Counted from the stretch's first letter, positions 1-8,590 are shown. The stretch is 35,257 nucleotides of DNA from an uncultured Phycisphaerales bacterium (GCA_937927975.1 CALEZT010000150.1:1-35257); one strand, 5' to 3'. Numbers and translations: made by a program. The notes: a model not told the origin generated them from the letters alone.

Positions 1-2
1 AG

Positions 3-554
3 CAGGTGGTGGTGGATGATCTGCTCGACGAGGTGATTCTGCGGGCCTGGTCCCGACTGGACCGGTGGGATGACCGTCGGCCCCTGGAGGTATGGCTGAC
101 TCAGCTTCTGCACGAAACGCTCGACGAGCAGATCGCGAGGGTGCGGGAGGCTCTGCCTCTGGACGATTCGTTGCAAGGGGTCGGATCGGGCCTCGAAGCG
201 CCGGAACCCCTCCTCTCGGACGACACCCCGATTTGGGAAACCCCCAATCCAGTGACGTTCGAAGACGTGCTGCCGTGCCACGAGGCCCACGAGCCCTGGG
301 CCCAGTTGGCGGCGATCGATCAGATGAAGTGGGTGATGACGCAGCTGAGCGATGCACCCGCCGACCGGCGCAGAGCGTTCACCCTGCACGTGCTCGACGG
401 CTGGGAACCCGACGAGGTCGCGATGATTCAGGGGCGGTCGGTGGACGAGGTCCGTGGAGACATCGAAGAGGTCCAACGGATGCTGCGAAGCCGGTTGGGG
501 AGCGAGTCGGAAATGCATCCTTCCGGTTCGCCTGCGGCCCGCCACGCCGAGTAG
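3..554 (+). CDS. Sigma-70-like (ECF-type) RNA polymerase sigma factor, 5' end cut by window edge
   Basis: The reading frame is open to the left edge, so the true start probably lies outside the window; GTG codons at 6, 9 and 12 are only in-frame candidates. The first visible stretch (DDLLDEVILRAWSRLDRW) matches the pattern of sigma region 2, which binds core polymerase and the -10 element. The last 60 residues (QLSDAPADRRRAF and onward) look like region 4 with a helix-turn-helix. The linker between them is unusually long, about 75 acidic and proline-rich residues. No anti-sigma factor is visible downstream, so its regulator is unknown. Assignment rests on motif shape only; a degenerate sigma-like regulator is the main alternative. 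Confidence 0.6.
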   Translation, partial: QVVVDDLLDEVILRAWSRLDRWDDRRPLEVWLTQLLHETLDEQIARVREALPLDDSLQGVGSGLEAPEPLLSDDTPIWETPNPVTFEDVLPCHEAHEPWAQLAAIDQMKWVMTQLSDAPADRRRAFTLHVLDGWEPDEVAMIQGRSVDEVRGDIEEVQRMLRSRLGSESEMHPSGSPAARHAE

Positions 555-555
555 G

Positions 556-574
556 GAGGCCGTCGAAGGGCCTC
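556..574 (+). terminator. Possible hairpin after the sigma-like gene
   Basis: GAGGCC (556-561) and GGCCTC (569-574) form a perfect 6-bp stem with a 7-nt loop just after the stop codon at 552-554. No T-tract follows, so termination is uncertain. Between here and the rplS promoter at 717 I see nothing else of note. Confidence 0.25.
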
Positions 575-716
575 GCCGTAGGCGGTGGAAGCTATCTATC
601 GCCTTAGCAAGGACTTACGGCATGTCCGCATCTCCTGCTTCATGCGAAGAACCCCGATTCCGTACACAAGGGTAGGCCATCCATCAGGGCATTCGCCAAA
701 ATCATCGAAAAATGCC

Positions 717-745
717 TTGCCATCGGAGGGCGACCTCCATAGAAT
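717..745 (+). promoter_or_regulatory. Sigma-70-type promoter of rplS
   Basis: TTGCCA (717-722) and TAGAAT (740-745) are separated by exactly 17 bp, a strong match to the housekeeping consensus. The expected transcription start is near 752, giving a leader of about 40 nt before rplS. The spacer holds a short perfect inverted repeat, GGAGG-GCGA-CCTCC (725-738), which could bind a regulator or be chance in GC-rich DNA. Confidence 0.6.
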
Positions 746-790
746 ACGGGTTTCATTGTGGTTTGGATTTACGATCTCGGGAGATTAACC

Positions 791-1156
791 GTGAAAACGA
801 AGTTACTGGATGCAGTTGAGAGCAAGAGCCTGAAGAAAGAGATACCGCACTTTGAGGTCGGCGACACGGTGGACGTGCACTGCCGCATCCAGGAAGGCGA
901 CAAGACCCGGACCCAGATCTTCACCGGCACGGTCATCGCCCGCAAGGGTCGTGGCGTCAGCGAGAGTTTCATCGTCCGGCGGATCGTCGCCAACGAAGGC
1001 GTCGAGCGGCAGTTCCCGCTCCATTCCCCCAACGTGCTGGACATCGTGCCCACCCGCAGCGGCAAGACCCGCCGGGCCAAGCTGTACTTCCTCCGCGAGC
1101 GGACGGGCAAGGCCGTCAAGCTCTCGCAGCGGCACAGCGAGCACACCAGCAAGTAA
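791..1156 (+). CDS. rplS: 50S ribosomal protein L19
   Basis: A 121-residue protein with the L19 pattern throughout: FEVGDTVDVHCRI, an FTGTVIARKGRG loop, ESFIVRRI, and a basic C-terminal segment with SGKTRRAKLYFLR. L19 lies at the 30S-50S interface and helps shape the large subunit. The GTG at 791 is chosen over the in-frame GTG at 758 because GGGAG (779-783) is well spaced before it and family members begin close to this point. The usual neighbours trmD and rnhB are absent here. It has its own promoter and is followed by a hairpin inside a palindromic repeat. Confidence 0.95.
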   Translation: MKTKLLDAVESKSLKKEIPHFEVGDTVDVHCRIQEGDKTRTQIFTGTVIARKGRGVSESFIVRRIVANEGVERQFPLHSPNVLDIVPTRSGKTRRAKLYFLRERTGKAVKLSQRHSEHTSK

Positions 1157-1161
1157 TTGAC

Positions 1162-1260
1162 GATCTGCGATTTACTATTTACGATCTGATGAACTAGGGC
1201 GCGCTCTCGTTGCTGAGTAGCGCGCCCCAATAGTAAATAGTCGATAGTAAATCGTAGATC
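1162..1260. repeat. 99-bp imperfect palindromic intergenic element
   Basis: GATCTGCGATTTACTAT (1162-1178) pairs, with one mismatch, with ATAGTAAATCGTAGATC (1244-1260), and the centre is a perfect GC-rich stem (1197-1227). The arms are AT-rich and made of ATTTACTATTTACGATCT-like words, unlike the surrounding DNA. The 11-mer ATTTACGATCT also occurs at 767-777 in the rplS leader, so related words flank rplS on both sides. The layout suggests a dispersed palindromic repeat, but copies elsewhere cannot be seen in this window. Confidence 0.6.
1197..1227 (+). terminator. GC-rich hairpin downstream of rplS
   Basis: GGGCGCGCT (1197-1205) and AGCGCGCCC (1219-1227) form a perfect 9-bp stem. Part of the loop can pair further (CTC with GAG). 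No T-run follows, but the position 40 bp after rplS fits a terminator or mRNA-stabilising hairpin. Confidence 0.45.
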
Positions 1261-1262
1261 CT

Positions 1263-1655
1263 ATGCTGTTCCTCATTCGACGCAGGCTGCTGAACGACAG
1301 GGCCCGGCTGGGCCGGTGGGGAGAGAGACGCTGCGAACGCTACCTTCGGAACAAGGGTCTGCGAACCCTCACCCGCAACTACTCCTGAAAGGTCGGTGAA
1401 CTGGATCTGGTCATGGTGGACGCTGATCGTACGCTGGTCTTCGTGGAGGTCCGCTCCCGAGCCGATGAGCGTTTCGGTCCTGCCGAGGCGACGGTCACCC
1501 CGGCTAAGCGCGCCCGCGTGGCGCGGGCCGCCCGCCACTTCCTGGCCGTCCACAAGATCGAAGACCGCCCCCTGCGTTTCGACGTCGTCACCCTGATCCT
1601 CGGCCGCCAGGGCCCGCCCGTGATCCGCCACTACGAACGCGCCTTCGTGCCGTGA
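1263..1655 (+). CDS. UPF0102/YraN-family nuclease-like protein interrupted by in-frame TGA at codon 42
   Basis: Reading from ATG 1263 through a single TGA (1386-1388) gives 130 residues, the normal family length. Family pattern is intact on both sides: GRWGERRCERYLRNKG and NYS before it, GELDLV (45-50), LVFVEVRSR (58-66), FGPAEATVTPAKRARVARAA and RFDVVTLIL after it. The family has a restriction-endonuclease-like fold; acidic residues of GELD and EVR would form its active site. The TGA falls exactly where many relatives have Cys in an NYRCR-x-GE[IL]D motif. Restarting at ATG 1413 would lose the GELD half of the active site. Options are a pseudogene, a base error, or selenocysteine insertion. 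No good ribosome binding site precedes 1263, and an in-frame TAA (1248-1250) excludes upstream starts. Confidence 0.75.
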
Positions 1656-1727
1656 CGGGCCTGGCCTTCACAGTCTCGGCCTACGGTGGTATCATCGTCT
1701 GTGGACCGATGTCCGAGGAGTCCATTG

Positions 1728-3767
1728 ATGCGGAGTCATCTTCCGAGAATCCTGTTGGTTGTGGCCGCCGTCGGCCTTCCTGTTTGTCGGGGCTGCGATG
1801 ACACCGGGGCCGACGTGGCCGACGACAAGTTGCTGCAAGACTCGTCGGGGTTCGACTCGCGGGCGATCGTCGTGCTTGGATACCTGGACCATCGCCAAGG
1901 ACTGGTCGCCACGGCCAAGTGGCCGCGAGTGGCGTTTGCCATCGGCGACGGCACGCTCCTGCTGACCGCCGCCCACTGCGTGGTCGATTTCGAGGGCTCC
2001 TCCAGGCAGGCCGTATCGACGGATATCGTGGTGGTCAGCCCCTACTATGGCGACGTCTTCGATTTCGACATCGTCGCGATCGACAAGCAGGCGGATGTCG
2101 CGATCTTGCGTGCCTCATGGCGTTCTCATCCGGCCTTCCCCCTGGCCACGGAGCAGGAACTGATCGCCGCCAAGAGCCTTCTCATCGCGGGCCGTCCGCA
2201 GAGCGACCGCATTTCCGCAGACGTTCGAACCGAACTGCTGCCGATGTCCGGCGTGGACGAAAGCGCTCCCAGCCGAGCCATCAGCCTCAAGGGGACGCGT
2301 CTGGTGGTTCCGGGTTGGAGCGGCTCCGCGATGCTGGTCCCAGGGACGAACAGAGTCGCCGGGGTCCTCACGCAATTGGGCCGTCGTTCGGTTGAGCGAG
2401 GCTGGTTCTTCCGTTCCTCGCGGTCCACCGCCATGGGGTGCAGCATTCGTCCGATCCTGTCCCTCCTGAGGGAGCATGGTCTGGAGACGGCGGCTCTGGG
2501 TCGGCCTGCCGACGTCGAGGCGATCCCCGACGCCGAGCATGCCTTCTCGCTCGTGATGAGCTACTTCCAGGGCCTGTGGGAGAAGGATCCCGGCAAGTGC
2601 AAGACGGCGGCTCGAGAGTTGACGCGTCTGCGGCCTGATTCGGTTCAGTCGCACCTGCTGGCGGCTGCGGTGGCGCTGGTGGCGGAAGGGGACGCGCGCA
2701 GCCCGACAAGAGAGCAGTTCGATCTGGCGGAATCCAGCTATCAGCGGGCGCTGGAAATCGATCCGAACCACGCGCATGCCCACGCGAGCTACGGCAGTCT
2801 GCTGCTTGCGCAGGGACGCAACGCGGAAGCCCTGGCCCAGTGCGACGCGGCGTTGGCTGTCGATCCGAACGACCGCCTGGCTTTGTTCAACCGCTTGGCT
2901 TTGATTCCTCCCGCCCAGTACAGGGCGGCCGCCGAACGCCTCGTCGCTATCGATCCCAACAATCCGCTCTACTGGTTTCATTACGGCGACGCACTGTTGA
3001 GGCTGGGTGAAATGGATGCGGCTCTGCAGGCCGCCCAAAGAGCGGTCGATCTCGATCCAAACGGGTTGTTCTACGGCGGACTGGCGAACGTGCTTGTGGG
3101 CCTCGGACGCCTGGACGAAGCCGAGTCGTGCTACAAGCGAATGACGGAACGATGTGGCTGCGATTCCTGCTGGTACCGATACGCGGGATTCCTGGCGGAG
3201 CACCGCGAAGGGAAATGCGTCGAAGCACTGGAAGCCCTGAAGGCGGCGGAGTCGATGACCCCTATGGGCAGGATTCGCCCGCGGGACATCGAGATGCTCC
3301 GGATGCAACTCTTAGAGAAGATGTCGCCCCAGCAGGCGGAAACCCTCGGACGGCAGTTGCTCCAGGCGGATCCGAAAGACGCTCGATGCTGGTGGTGTCT
3401 GGCGGGAGTCCTCAGAACGCTGACGAAGCACCAGGAGGCCGTGGACGCCGCCGAACGGGCGGTGGAACTCGATCCGAACGCTCCCTACCAGCCTCGGCTG
3501 GCAAGTTGCCTGGCGAAGGCAGGCCGACTGGATGACGCGCAAAGGACCTATGATGAGATGCTTCGACTCCATCCGGATCGCGGGAGGTACTGGTGCTGGT
3601 ATGCGGGCCTTCTGTTGGACTACTTCCCCGCCCGGCAAGACGAGGCCCGGCTCGCGCTGGAGAAGGCCCAAGCCGCGGCAGACAAACGCTGGGCCGCGCC
3701 GTCCGACGAGATTCGGCAACTGCAAGAGAGACTTGATGCGAAAGGTGTGATGGATGACGCTGATTGA
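1728..3767 (+). CDS. Secreted trypsin-like serine protease fused to TPR repeats
   Basis: A 679-residue protein. Residues 4-20 are hydrophobic after a short basic start and look like a signal peptide or anchor; a nearby Cys pair (C20, C23) is not a good lipobox. Residues 45-240 are a trypsin-like domain with H83 in LTAAHC, D123 in QADVAIL and S198 in PGWSGSA, so the triad is present. Residues from about 265 carry repeated TPR units with the recurring [VLI]DPN words (ALEIDPNHAHAH, ALAVDPND, AVELDPNAP), likely for protein binding. ATG 1728 is chosen for GAGGAG at 1715-1720; the GTG at 1686 has no such site. The end overlaps tatD by 14 bp. Substrate unknown. Confidence 0.8.
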   Translation: MRSHLPRILLVVAAVGLPVCRGCDDTGADVADDKLLQDSSGFDSRAIVVLGYLDHRQGLVATAKWPRVAFAIGDGTLLLTAAHCVVDFEGSSRQAVSTDIVVVSPYYGDVFDFDIVAIDKQADVAILRASWRSHPAFPLATEQELIAAKSLLIAGRPQSDRISADVRTELLPMSGVDESAPSRAISLKGTRLVVPGWSGSAMLVPGTNRVAGVLTQLGRRSVERGWFFRSSRSTAMGCSIRPILSLLREHGLETAALGRPADVEAIPDAEHAFSLVMSYFQGLWEKDPGKCKTAARELTRLRPDSVQSHLLAAAVALVAEGDARSPTREQFDLAESSYQRALEIDPNHAHAHASYGSLLLAQGRNAEALAQCDAALAVDPNDRLALFNRLALIPPAQYRAAAERLVAIDPNNPLYWFHYGDALLRLGEMDAALQAAQRAVDLDPNGLFYGGLANVLVGLGRLDEAESCYKRMTERCGCDSCWYRYAGFLAEHREGKCVEALEALKAAESMTPMGRIRPRDIEMLRMQLLEKMSPQQAETLGRQLLQADPKDARCWWCLAGVLRTLTKHQEAVDAAERAVELDPNAPYQPRLASCLAKAGRLDDAQRTYDEMLRLHPDRGRYWCWYAGLLLDYFPARQDEARLALEKAQAAADKRWAAPSDEIRQLQERLDAKGVMDDAD

Positions 3768-4551
3768 CACTCATTGCCATCTGACGTTCCAGCCGCTTTC
3801 GGAGGATGTGCCGGGCGTGGTGGAGCGGAGCCGGGCGGTCGGGGTCGCCAGCTGGATCACGATCGGGACGCTCCTGGAGGACAGCCGGCGGGCTGTTGAG
3901 CTGGCGGGGCGGTACGAGAATATGTATGCGGCGGTGGGGATTCACCCTCACGATGCCCAGAGTGCGGATTTGCGGGCCCTGGAAGAGTTGAAGCAGGTGG
4001 CTCGACAGGAGAAGGTCGTCGCGATCGGCGAGACCGGCCTGGATTTCCACTACAATTTCTCCAAGCAGCCGGACCAGAAGCGCGTGTTCGAAGCCCATCT
4101 TGACATCGCCCGCGAATTGGGCTTGCCTGTGGTGATTCACTCCCGCAATGCATTCGACGAGACGATGGAGATTCTTGATCGCTGCGGCGAGGGACTTGCC
4201 GGTGTGGTCTTTCACTGTTTCAGCGGTTCGGCGGATCAGGCTCGAATGGTCCTGGACAAGGGGTACTTCGTGTCGTTCACGGGCGTCATCACGTTCAAGA
4301 ATGCCGAGACGACACGAGACGCCGCACGGATCGTCCCTCTGGACCGGCTGATGATCGAGACGGATTGTCCCTACATGTCGCCCGAACCGGTCCGCAGCCG
4401 CAAGCCCAACGAGCCTGCTCTGATGATCCACACGGCCCGGTTTCTGGCGCAGCTCAAGGGCGTCAGTCTGGAGGATTTGGCGGTGGCGACCACGCGGACG
4501 GCCGTTGGGTTCTTCCGTCTCCAAGGTTTTGATTTCCCCTCGATTTCCTGA
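3754..4551 (+). CDS. tatD: TatD-family metal-dependent DNase
   Basis: A 265-residue protein of standard family length with all metal-binding and family motifs in order: DTHCHL near the N terminus, GIHPHDA, GETGLDFH, PVVIHSRNA, FHCFSG and ETDCPYMSPEP. TatD proteins are cytoplasmic TIM-barrel hydrolases of the amidohydrolase superfamily with 3'-5' exonuclease activity linked to DNA repair. The ATG lies inside the end of the protease-TPR gene in another frame (14-bp overlap), which suggests translational coupling, although the two products work in different compartments. The E/D ligands and His residues are all present, so it should be active. Confidence 0.93.
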   Translation: MTLIDTHCHLTFQPLSEDVPGVVERSRAVGVASWITIGTLLEDSRRAVELAGRYENMYAAVGIHPHDAQSADLRALEELKQVARQEKVVAIGETGLDFHYNFSKQPDQKRVFEAHLDIARELGLPVVIHSRNAFDETMEILDRCGEGLAGVVFHCFSGSADQARMVLDKGYFVSFTGVITFKNAETTRDAARIVPLDRLMIETDCPYMSPEPVRSRKPNEPALMIHTARFLAQLKGVSLEDLAVATTRTAVGFFRLQGFDFPSIS

Positions 4552-4676
4552 GTTCCCCAGATCCCATCCCGATGCCGTTTGGAGGCTTGGATGACGTTCC
4601 ATATCGTTTCGCCAAGTGTCTAAACATGACAAAATGGCGTTTTTCAGTATGAAACGCAGGGTTGCGTTGGCACGAT

Positions 4677-4706
4677 TTGACTTTCGGTCTCGCCGGCCCC
4701 TATATT
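4677..4706 (+). promoter_or_regulatory. Sigma-70-type promoter of dnaG
   Basis: TTGACT (4677-4682) and TATATT (4701-4706) are separated by 18 bp in an AT-richer part of the tatD-dnaG gap. The expected start near 4713 leaves a leader of roughly 110 nt, which contains a GGGGTC/GACCCC hairpin (4742-4765) and a 22-codon open frame (4721-4789). Confidence 0.55.
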
Positions 4707-4820
4707 TAGTAGTTAAACCTATGAGTGACATCGCCGGGGCCGGGGTCTTTTCTGAGTCTGACCCCTGGCTGGTGGAGGATTTCCGCTGAAGGCGCGAAGG
4801 AAGGACTTGCGTAGCGTTCT

Positions 4821-6620
4821 ATGCCAGGGGTGTATGACCATGCTGCGATCAGCCGGGTGCAGCAGGCGAATGACATTGTTGACGTGATCGGTGAGCACGT
4901 CAGCCTGAAAAGGAAGGGCCGCGAATGGCTCGGTCTGTGCCCATTCCATGAGGACCACAGGCCGAGCATGTACGTCAACCCGGACAAGCAGATCTACAAA
5001 TGCTTCGCCTGCGGCGCCGGCGGCGACGTGCTGAAGTTCGTGCAGATGCGCGAGGGTCTGACGTTTCCTCAGGCGATCGAGCGACTGGCCGAACGCGCCG
5101 GCATCCAGTTGCAGCCGGTCCGTCGGATGATGTCGCAGGATTCCGGCCAAGTCGACGAGATCGACCCGAACCTGCTGGCGAAGGCCAACAAGTGGGCGAT
5201 GCAATTCTTCCAGGATTATCTGAACGACCCTGAGAAGGGCAAGCAGGCTCGGGACTATCTGGCCGAGCGGAAGATCTCAGCGGACAGCATCAAGACCTGG
5301 CGACTGGGACTGGCCCCGAACGCGTCGGACGCCTTGGCCAGAGCCGCGGCGGCCAAGCGGGCGTCTTTGAACGTCTTGCAGGCGGCCGGCCTGATCACCG
5401 GGCCCAATCAGGACAAGTTCGTCAATCGGCTGATGTTCACCATCACCGACGCCACCGGGCGGGTGATCGCGTTTGGCGGGCGAACGTTGAACGGTATGGG
5501 CGCCAAGTACGTAAACTCGCCGACGACGCCGCTGTTCGATAAGAGCAACACGCTGTACGGCTTGGAGCAGGCTCGTCATGAGATCGTCCGGACGGGCACA
5601 GCGGTCATCGTCGAGGGGTACACCGACGTGATCATGGCCCACCAGGTCGGCTGCACGAACTTCGTCGCGACGTTGGGGACGAGTTTCACCGCTGGGCACG
5701 GGCGGACCCTTCGGCGATACGCCAAGAAAGTCGTGCTGCTGTTCGACAGCGACACCGCCGGCATGGCCGCGGCGAACCGGGCCCTGGAGGTTTGTCTATC
5801 GCAGCACCTGGACATCAAGCTGGCTTTCGTCCCGCAGGGCAAGGACCCGTGCGATTTTGCCACTCTATCGGGCAAGGAAGGTCTCGATCGGGTGATCGAG
5901 CAGGCGATCGACGTATTGCAGTTCAAATGGGACAAGCTGACGGAAACCTTCGCCTCGGGAGACACGCTGGCCGGTCGCAAGGCCGCGTTGGACGAATTCC
6001 TGCAGGCGGTCGCGATCGGGGTCGCGTCGGAAACGCTTGCGGTGGCCGAGAGCGGCGCGTTTGTCCACAAGGTGGCCAAGATCATCGGGTTGACTCCGAG
6101 AGATCTGTACGCCGAGCTGAACCGACGAAGGCAACGCGTCGCGACGACTTCCGGGGCCGAGTCCCGGCGGGCGGAAGGTTCGCAGGCCGTCGACTGGGGC
6201 CAGGGGCTTTATGCAGCGGCGCAGAAGGAGATTCTGGAGGTGCTGCTCAACGAGTCGGGACTGTTTCATTCCATCGAACAGGACATCACGGAGGATCTGT
6301 TCGACGTTCCGATCCTGAGCCGGATCGCCTCGACGTTGTTCGAGCTGCTCCGCTCGGGGGAGGATTTCACGATCAATCGGGTGTTGGCGCGGGTCGAGTC
6401 GCCGGAACTGGCCCAGAGCATCGTCGAGCTTCAGCAGATTGGCGAAGGCAAGGGGTGCTATGACCGTCGTCTGGACGATGCATTGGGTATTCTGCGCCGT
6501 CGAAAGGACCGAACCGACGGAGATGTTCGGACCCAGGCGACCGGTCCTCGGGTGGATTCGACAGGAATCCCACGTGGACGTCCCGGCCGCCAGAATCCGC
6601 ACAGCATCGGCCTGACGTAG
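4821..6620 (+). CDS. dnaG: DNA primase
   Basis: A 599-residue bacterial primase. The N-terminal CHC2 zinc-binding domain has C40, H43, C61 and C64 (CPFH and CFACGAGGD). The catalytic core follows, with the TOPRIM motif VIVEGYTDVIMAHQ near residues 260-275 and LLFDSDTAGMAAANR near 305-320, which bind catalytic metals. The C-terminal third would bind DnaB helicase. DnaG makes RNA primers for replication. An in-frame TAG at 4812-4814 makes ATG 4821 the first possible start; the purine-rich AAGGAAGG lies somewhat far upstream. It sits directly before rpoD, echoing the rpsU-dnaG-rpoD order known in many bacteria, though rpsU is not here. Confidence 0.96.
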   Translation: MPGVYDHAAISRVQQANDIVDVIGEHVSLKRKGREWLGLCPFHEDHRPSMYVNPDKQIYKCFACGAGGDVLKFVQMREGLTFPQAIERLAERAGIQLQPVRRMMSQDSGQVDEIDPNLLAKANKWAMQFFQDYLNDPEKGKQARDYLAERKISADSIKTWRLGLAPNASDALARAAAAKRASLNVLQAAGLITGPNQDKFVNRLMFTITDATGRVIAFGGRTLNGMGAKYVNSPTTPLFDKSNTLYGLEQARHEIVRTGTAVIVEGYTDVIMAHQVGCTNFVATLGTSFTAGHGRTLRRYAKKVVLLFDSDTAGMAAANRALEVCLSQHLDIKLAFVPQGKDPCDFATLSGKEGLDRVIEQAIDVLQFKWDKLTETFASGDTLAGRKAALDEFLQAVAIGVASETLAVAESGAFVHKVAKIIGLTPRDLYAELNRRRQRVATTSGAESRRAEGSQAVDWGQGLYAAAQKEILEVLLNESGLFHSIEQDITEDLFDVPILSRIASTLFELLRSGEDFTINRVLARVESPELAQSIVELQQIGEGKGCYDRRLDDALGILRRRKDRTDGDVRTQATGPRVDSTGIPRGRPGRQNPHSIGLT

Positions 6621-6777
6621 CGGCCAAGGTGCGATAACCCTCTGCGGCGTGAACCATTACGCGAAGGGGGCCGTACAACGGGTGAATCCAGAAAACAGGC
6701 AAGGATACGGGAATTTTTGGCTTCACAAGGGTGGTTGGCGATGACTTTTGCAGTTTCACTTTAGTGGAGTCGGCATT

Positions 6778-8565
6778 GTGGCGAAAAAAGGAATGAGGTC
6801 GAAGAAAGCAAAGGATATGACTCAGACGGAAGTCCAGAACAAGTCCGATACGGTGAAGCCCGAGGCGCAGGACCCCGACGCGCTGACCAAGACGCTCGTC
6901 GCGAAAGGCAAGAAGAAGGGATTCCTGACCTACGAGGAGATCAACGAGTCGCTGCCCGACGACGCGGTCAGCGCCAAGCGGCTCGAGAAGCTCCTGAGCA
7001 CGCTCGACGAGATGGGCATTGCGGTGGTCGATGAGAACGACGCCGAAGCGCAGAGCGCCGGCAAGATAGACGAGGAGTTCGAAGAAGACGCTGAGCCGGC
7101 GGAAGAGGAAGAAGAAATCGTCATCGAGGAGGAGGCGGAAGAGGAAGAGACGCTCGAACGCGAGTTCGTCGAGGGCGAGGTATCCCATCGGATCGATGAT
7201 CCCATCCGCATGTATCTGACCCAGATGGGCCAGATCCCTCTGTTGACCCGCAAGGACGAGATCGCACTGGCCCGCAGGATCGAGATCGCCCGCATGGTGT
7301 TCCGGCGAAAGATGCTCCAGAGCGACTATTGCGCCCGCAACGCCATGGAGCTGATCCAGCAGGTCTCCGACGGCTCGATGTCCTTCGACCGAACGATCAA
7401 GACCGGCACCGCGCCGCTGACCACCAAGGGCGTGATCAAGAAGCGGATGACGGAGAATCTCAAGACCATCTCCGAGCTTCTGGAGATCGATCAGAAGCTC
7501 TTCAAGAACATCTGCGGGTGCGCGGACCAGGCCAAGGCGACCGCCGACGCCAGGCACCTTCGCAGGAACCGTCGCAAGATCGCCGCTCTGCTGGAGGAGC
7601 TGAGCCTTCGGACCAGCCGTATCCAGCCGATGAAGATCAAGCTGCAGGGCATCTGCGAAAAGATGCGCCAGCTTCAGAAGACCATCGAGGCCGGCGTCAA
7701 CGAGATCATGACCGCCGACGACATTCTGGCGGCCAAGCAGGAACTGGCCGGTTTGCAGGAATTGGTCCTGGAGCAGCCCGATCCCCTGGAGAACAAGCTC
7801 CGCAAGATGGAGCGGATCTTCTCTCAGTACGAAGAGGCCAAACGCACGCTCTCCAGCGCCAACCTGCGTCTGGTCGTCTCGATCGCCAAGAAGTACCGCA
7901 ATCGGGGCCTGAGCTTCCTGGATCTGATCCAGGAAGGCAACACCGGCTTGATGCGCGCGGTCGACAAGTACGAGTACCGCCGGGGCTACAAGTTCAGCAC
8001 GTACGCCACCTGGTGGATTCGCCAGGCCATCACGCGGGCGATCGCCGATCACGCCAGGACGATCCGCATCCCGGTCCACATGATCGAGACGATGAGCCGG
8101 ATCCGCAGCGCGTCGAAGATCCTGCATCAGGAACTCGGCCGCGAGCCTACGATCGAAGAGATCGCCGGCGAGGTCGGCATGTCCGTCCAGGAGACTCGCA
8201 GGGTTTTGAACATCTCCAAGCACCCGATCAGCCTGGACCGGCCCATCGGGGACAGCGAGGATTCCTACTTCGGCGACTTTATCGAGGACGACGACGTCGA
8301 TTCGCCCGTCGCTTCCGCGACGCAGGAGATGCTCAAGGAGCGCATCGACATGGTCCTCAAGACCCTCTCCTACCGCGAGCGGGAGATCATCAAGCTCCGC
8401 TACGGCATCGGCGACGGTTACACCTACACGCTTGAGGAAGTCGGGCGGATCTTCAAGGTCACCCGCGAACGCGTCCGCCAGGTCGAAGCCAAGGCGATCC
8501 GCAAGCTGCAGCACCCGGTTCGCGCCCGCAAGCTCGAGGGCTTCCTCGACCACAAGTCCTCCTAG
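6778..8565 (+). CDS. rpoD: RNA polymerase housekeeping sigma factor RpoD (sigma-70)
   Basis: A 595-residue group 1 sigma factor. Residues 35-90 resemble region 1.1 ([15 protein letters not shown]), followed by a very acidic stretch (about 88-130), region 1.2 ([18 protein letters not shown]), a non-conserved region, region 2 ([18 protein letters not shown], then [14 protein letters not shown]), region 3, and region 4 with [18 protein letters not shown] and [13 protein letters not shown] for -35 recognition. GTG 6778 is chosen for GGAG (6766-6769) at 8-nt spacing; an upstream in-frame TTG at 6748 lacks a site. The 157-bp gap after dnaG shows no convincing promoter, so cotranscription is possible. 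A strong terminator follows. Confidence 0.96.
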   Translation: MAKKGMRSKKAKDMTQTEVQNKSDTVKPEAQDPDALTKTLVAKGKKKGFLTYEEINESLPDDAVSAKRLEKLLSTLDEMGIAVVDENDAEAQSAGKIDEEFEEDAEPAEEEEEIVIEEEAEEEETLEREFVEGEVSHRIDDPIRMYLTQMGQIPLLTRKDEIALARRIEIARMVFRRKMLQSDYCARNAMELIQQVSDGSMSFDRTIKTGTAPLTTKGVIKKRMTENLKTISELLEIDQKLFKNICGCADQAKATADARHLRRNRRKIAALLEELSLRTSRIQPMKIKLQGICEKMRQLQKTIEAGVNEIMTADDILAAKQELAGLQELVLEQPDPLENKLRKMERIFSQYEEAKRTLSSANLRLVVSIAKKYRNRGLSFLDLIQEGNTGLMRAVDKYEYRRGYKFSTYATWWIRQAITRAIADHARTIRIPVHMIETMSRIRSASKILHQELGREPTIEEIAGEVGMSVQETRRVLNISKHPISLDRPIGDSEDSYFGDFIEDDDVDSPVASATQEMLKERIDMVLKTLSYREREIIKLRYGIGDGYTYTLEEVGRIFKVTRERVRQVEAKAIRKLQHPVRARKLEGFLDHKSS

Positions 8566-8590
8566 GGTGTCTTGATAGACGAAAACCTTT

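Noticed and set aside
758..790. GTG at 758 as the start of L19
   Set aside because: It adds 11 non-conserved residues, part of a repeat-like word, and lacks a good ribosome site; GTG 791 has one.
1413..1655. A separate short gene starting at ATG 1413
   Set aside because: It would lack the GELD half of the active site of the family, and the upstream frame carries clear family sequence, so a single interrupted gene is the better reading.
2115..3308. Long open frame on the minus strand inside the protease-TPR gene
   Set aside because: It lies antisense to a gene with clear motifs, its translation is rich in Arg, Gln and His with no family pattern, and GC-rich codon bias explains the absence of stops.
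4591..4623. Ten-codon frame behind GGAGG in the tatD-dnaG gap
   Set aside because: Too short to support, and it lies upstream of the predicted dnaG promoter, so it would need another transcript.
3412..4731. 439-codon minus-strand frame over tatD
   Set aside because: Antisense shadow of tatD and the end of the TPR gene; no recognisable domain.
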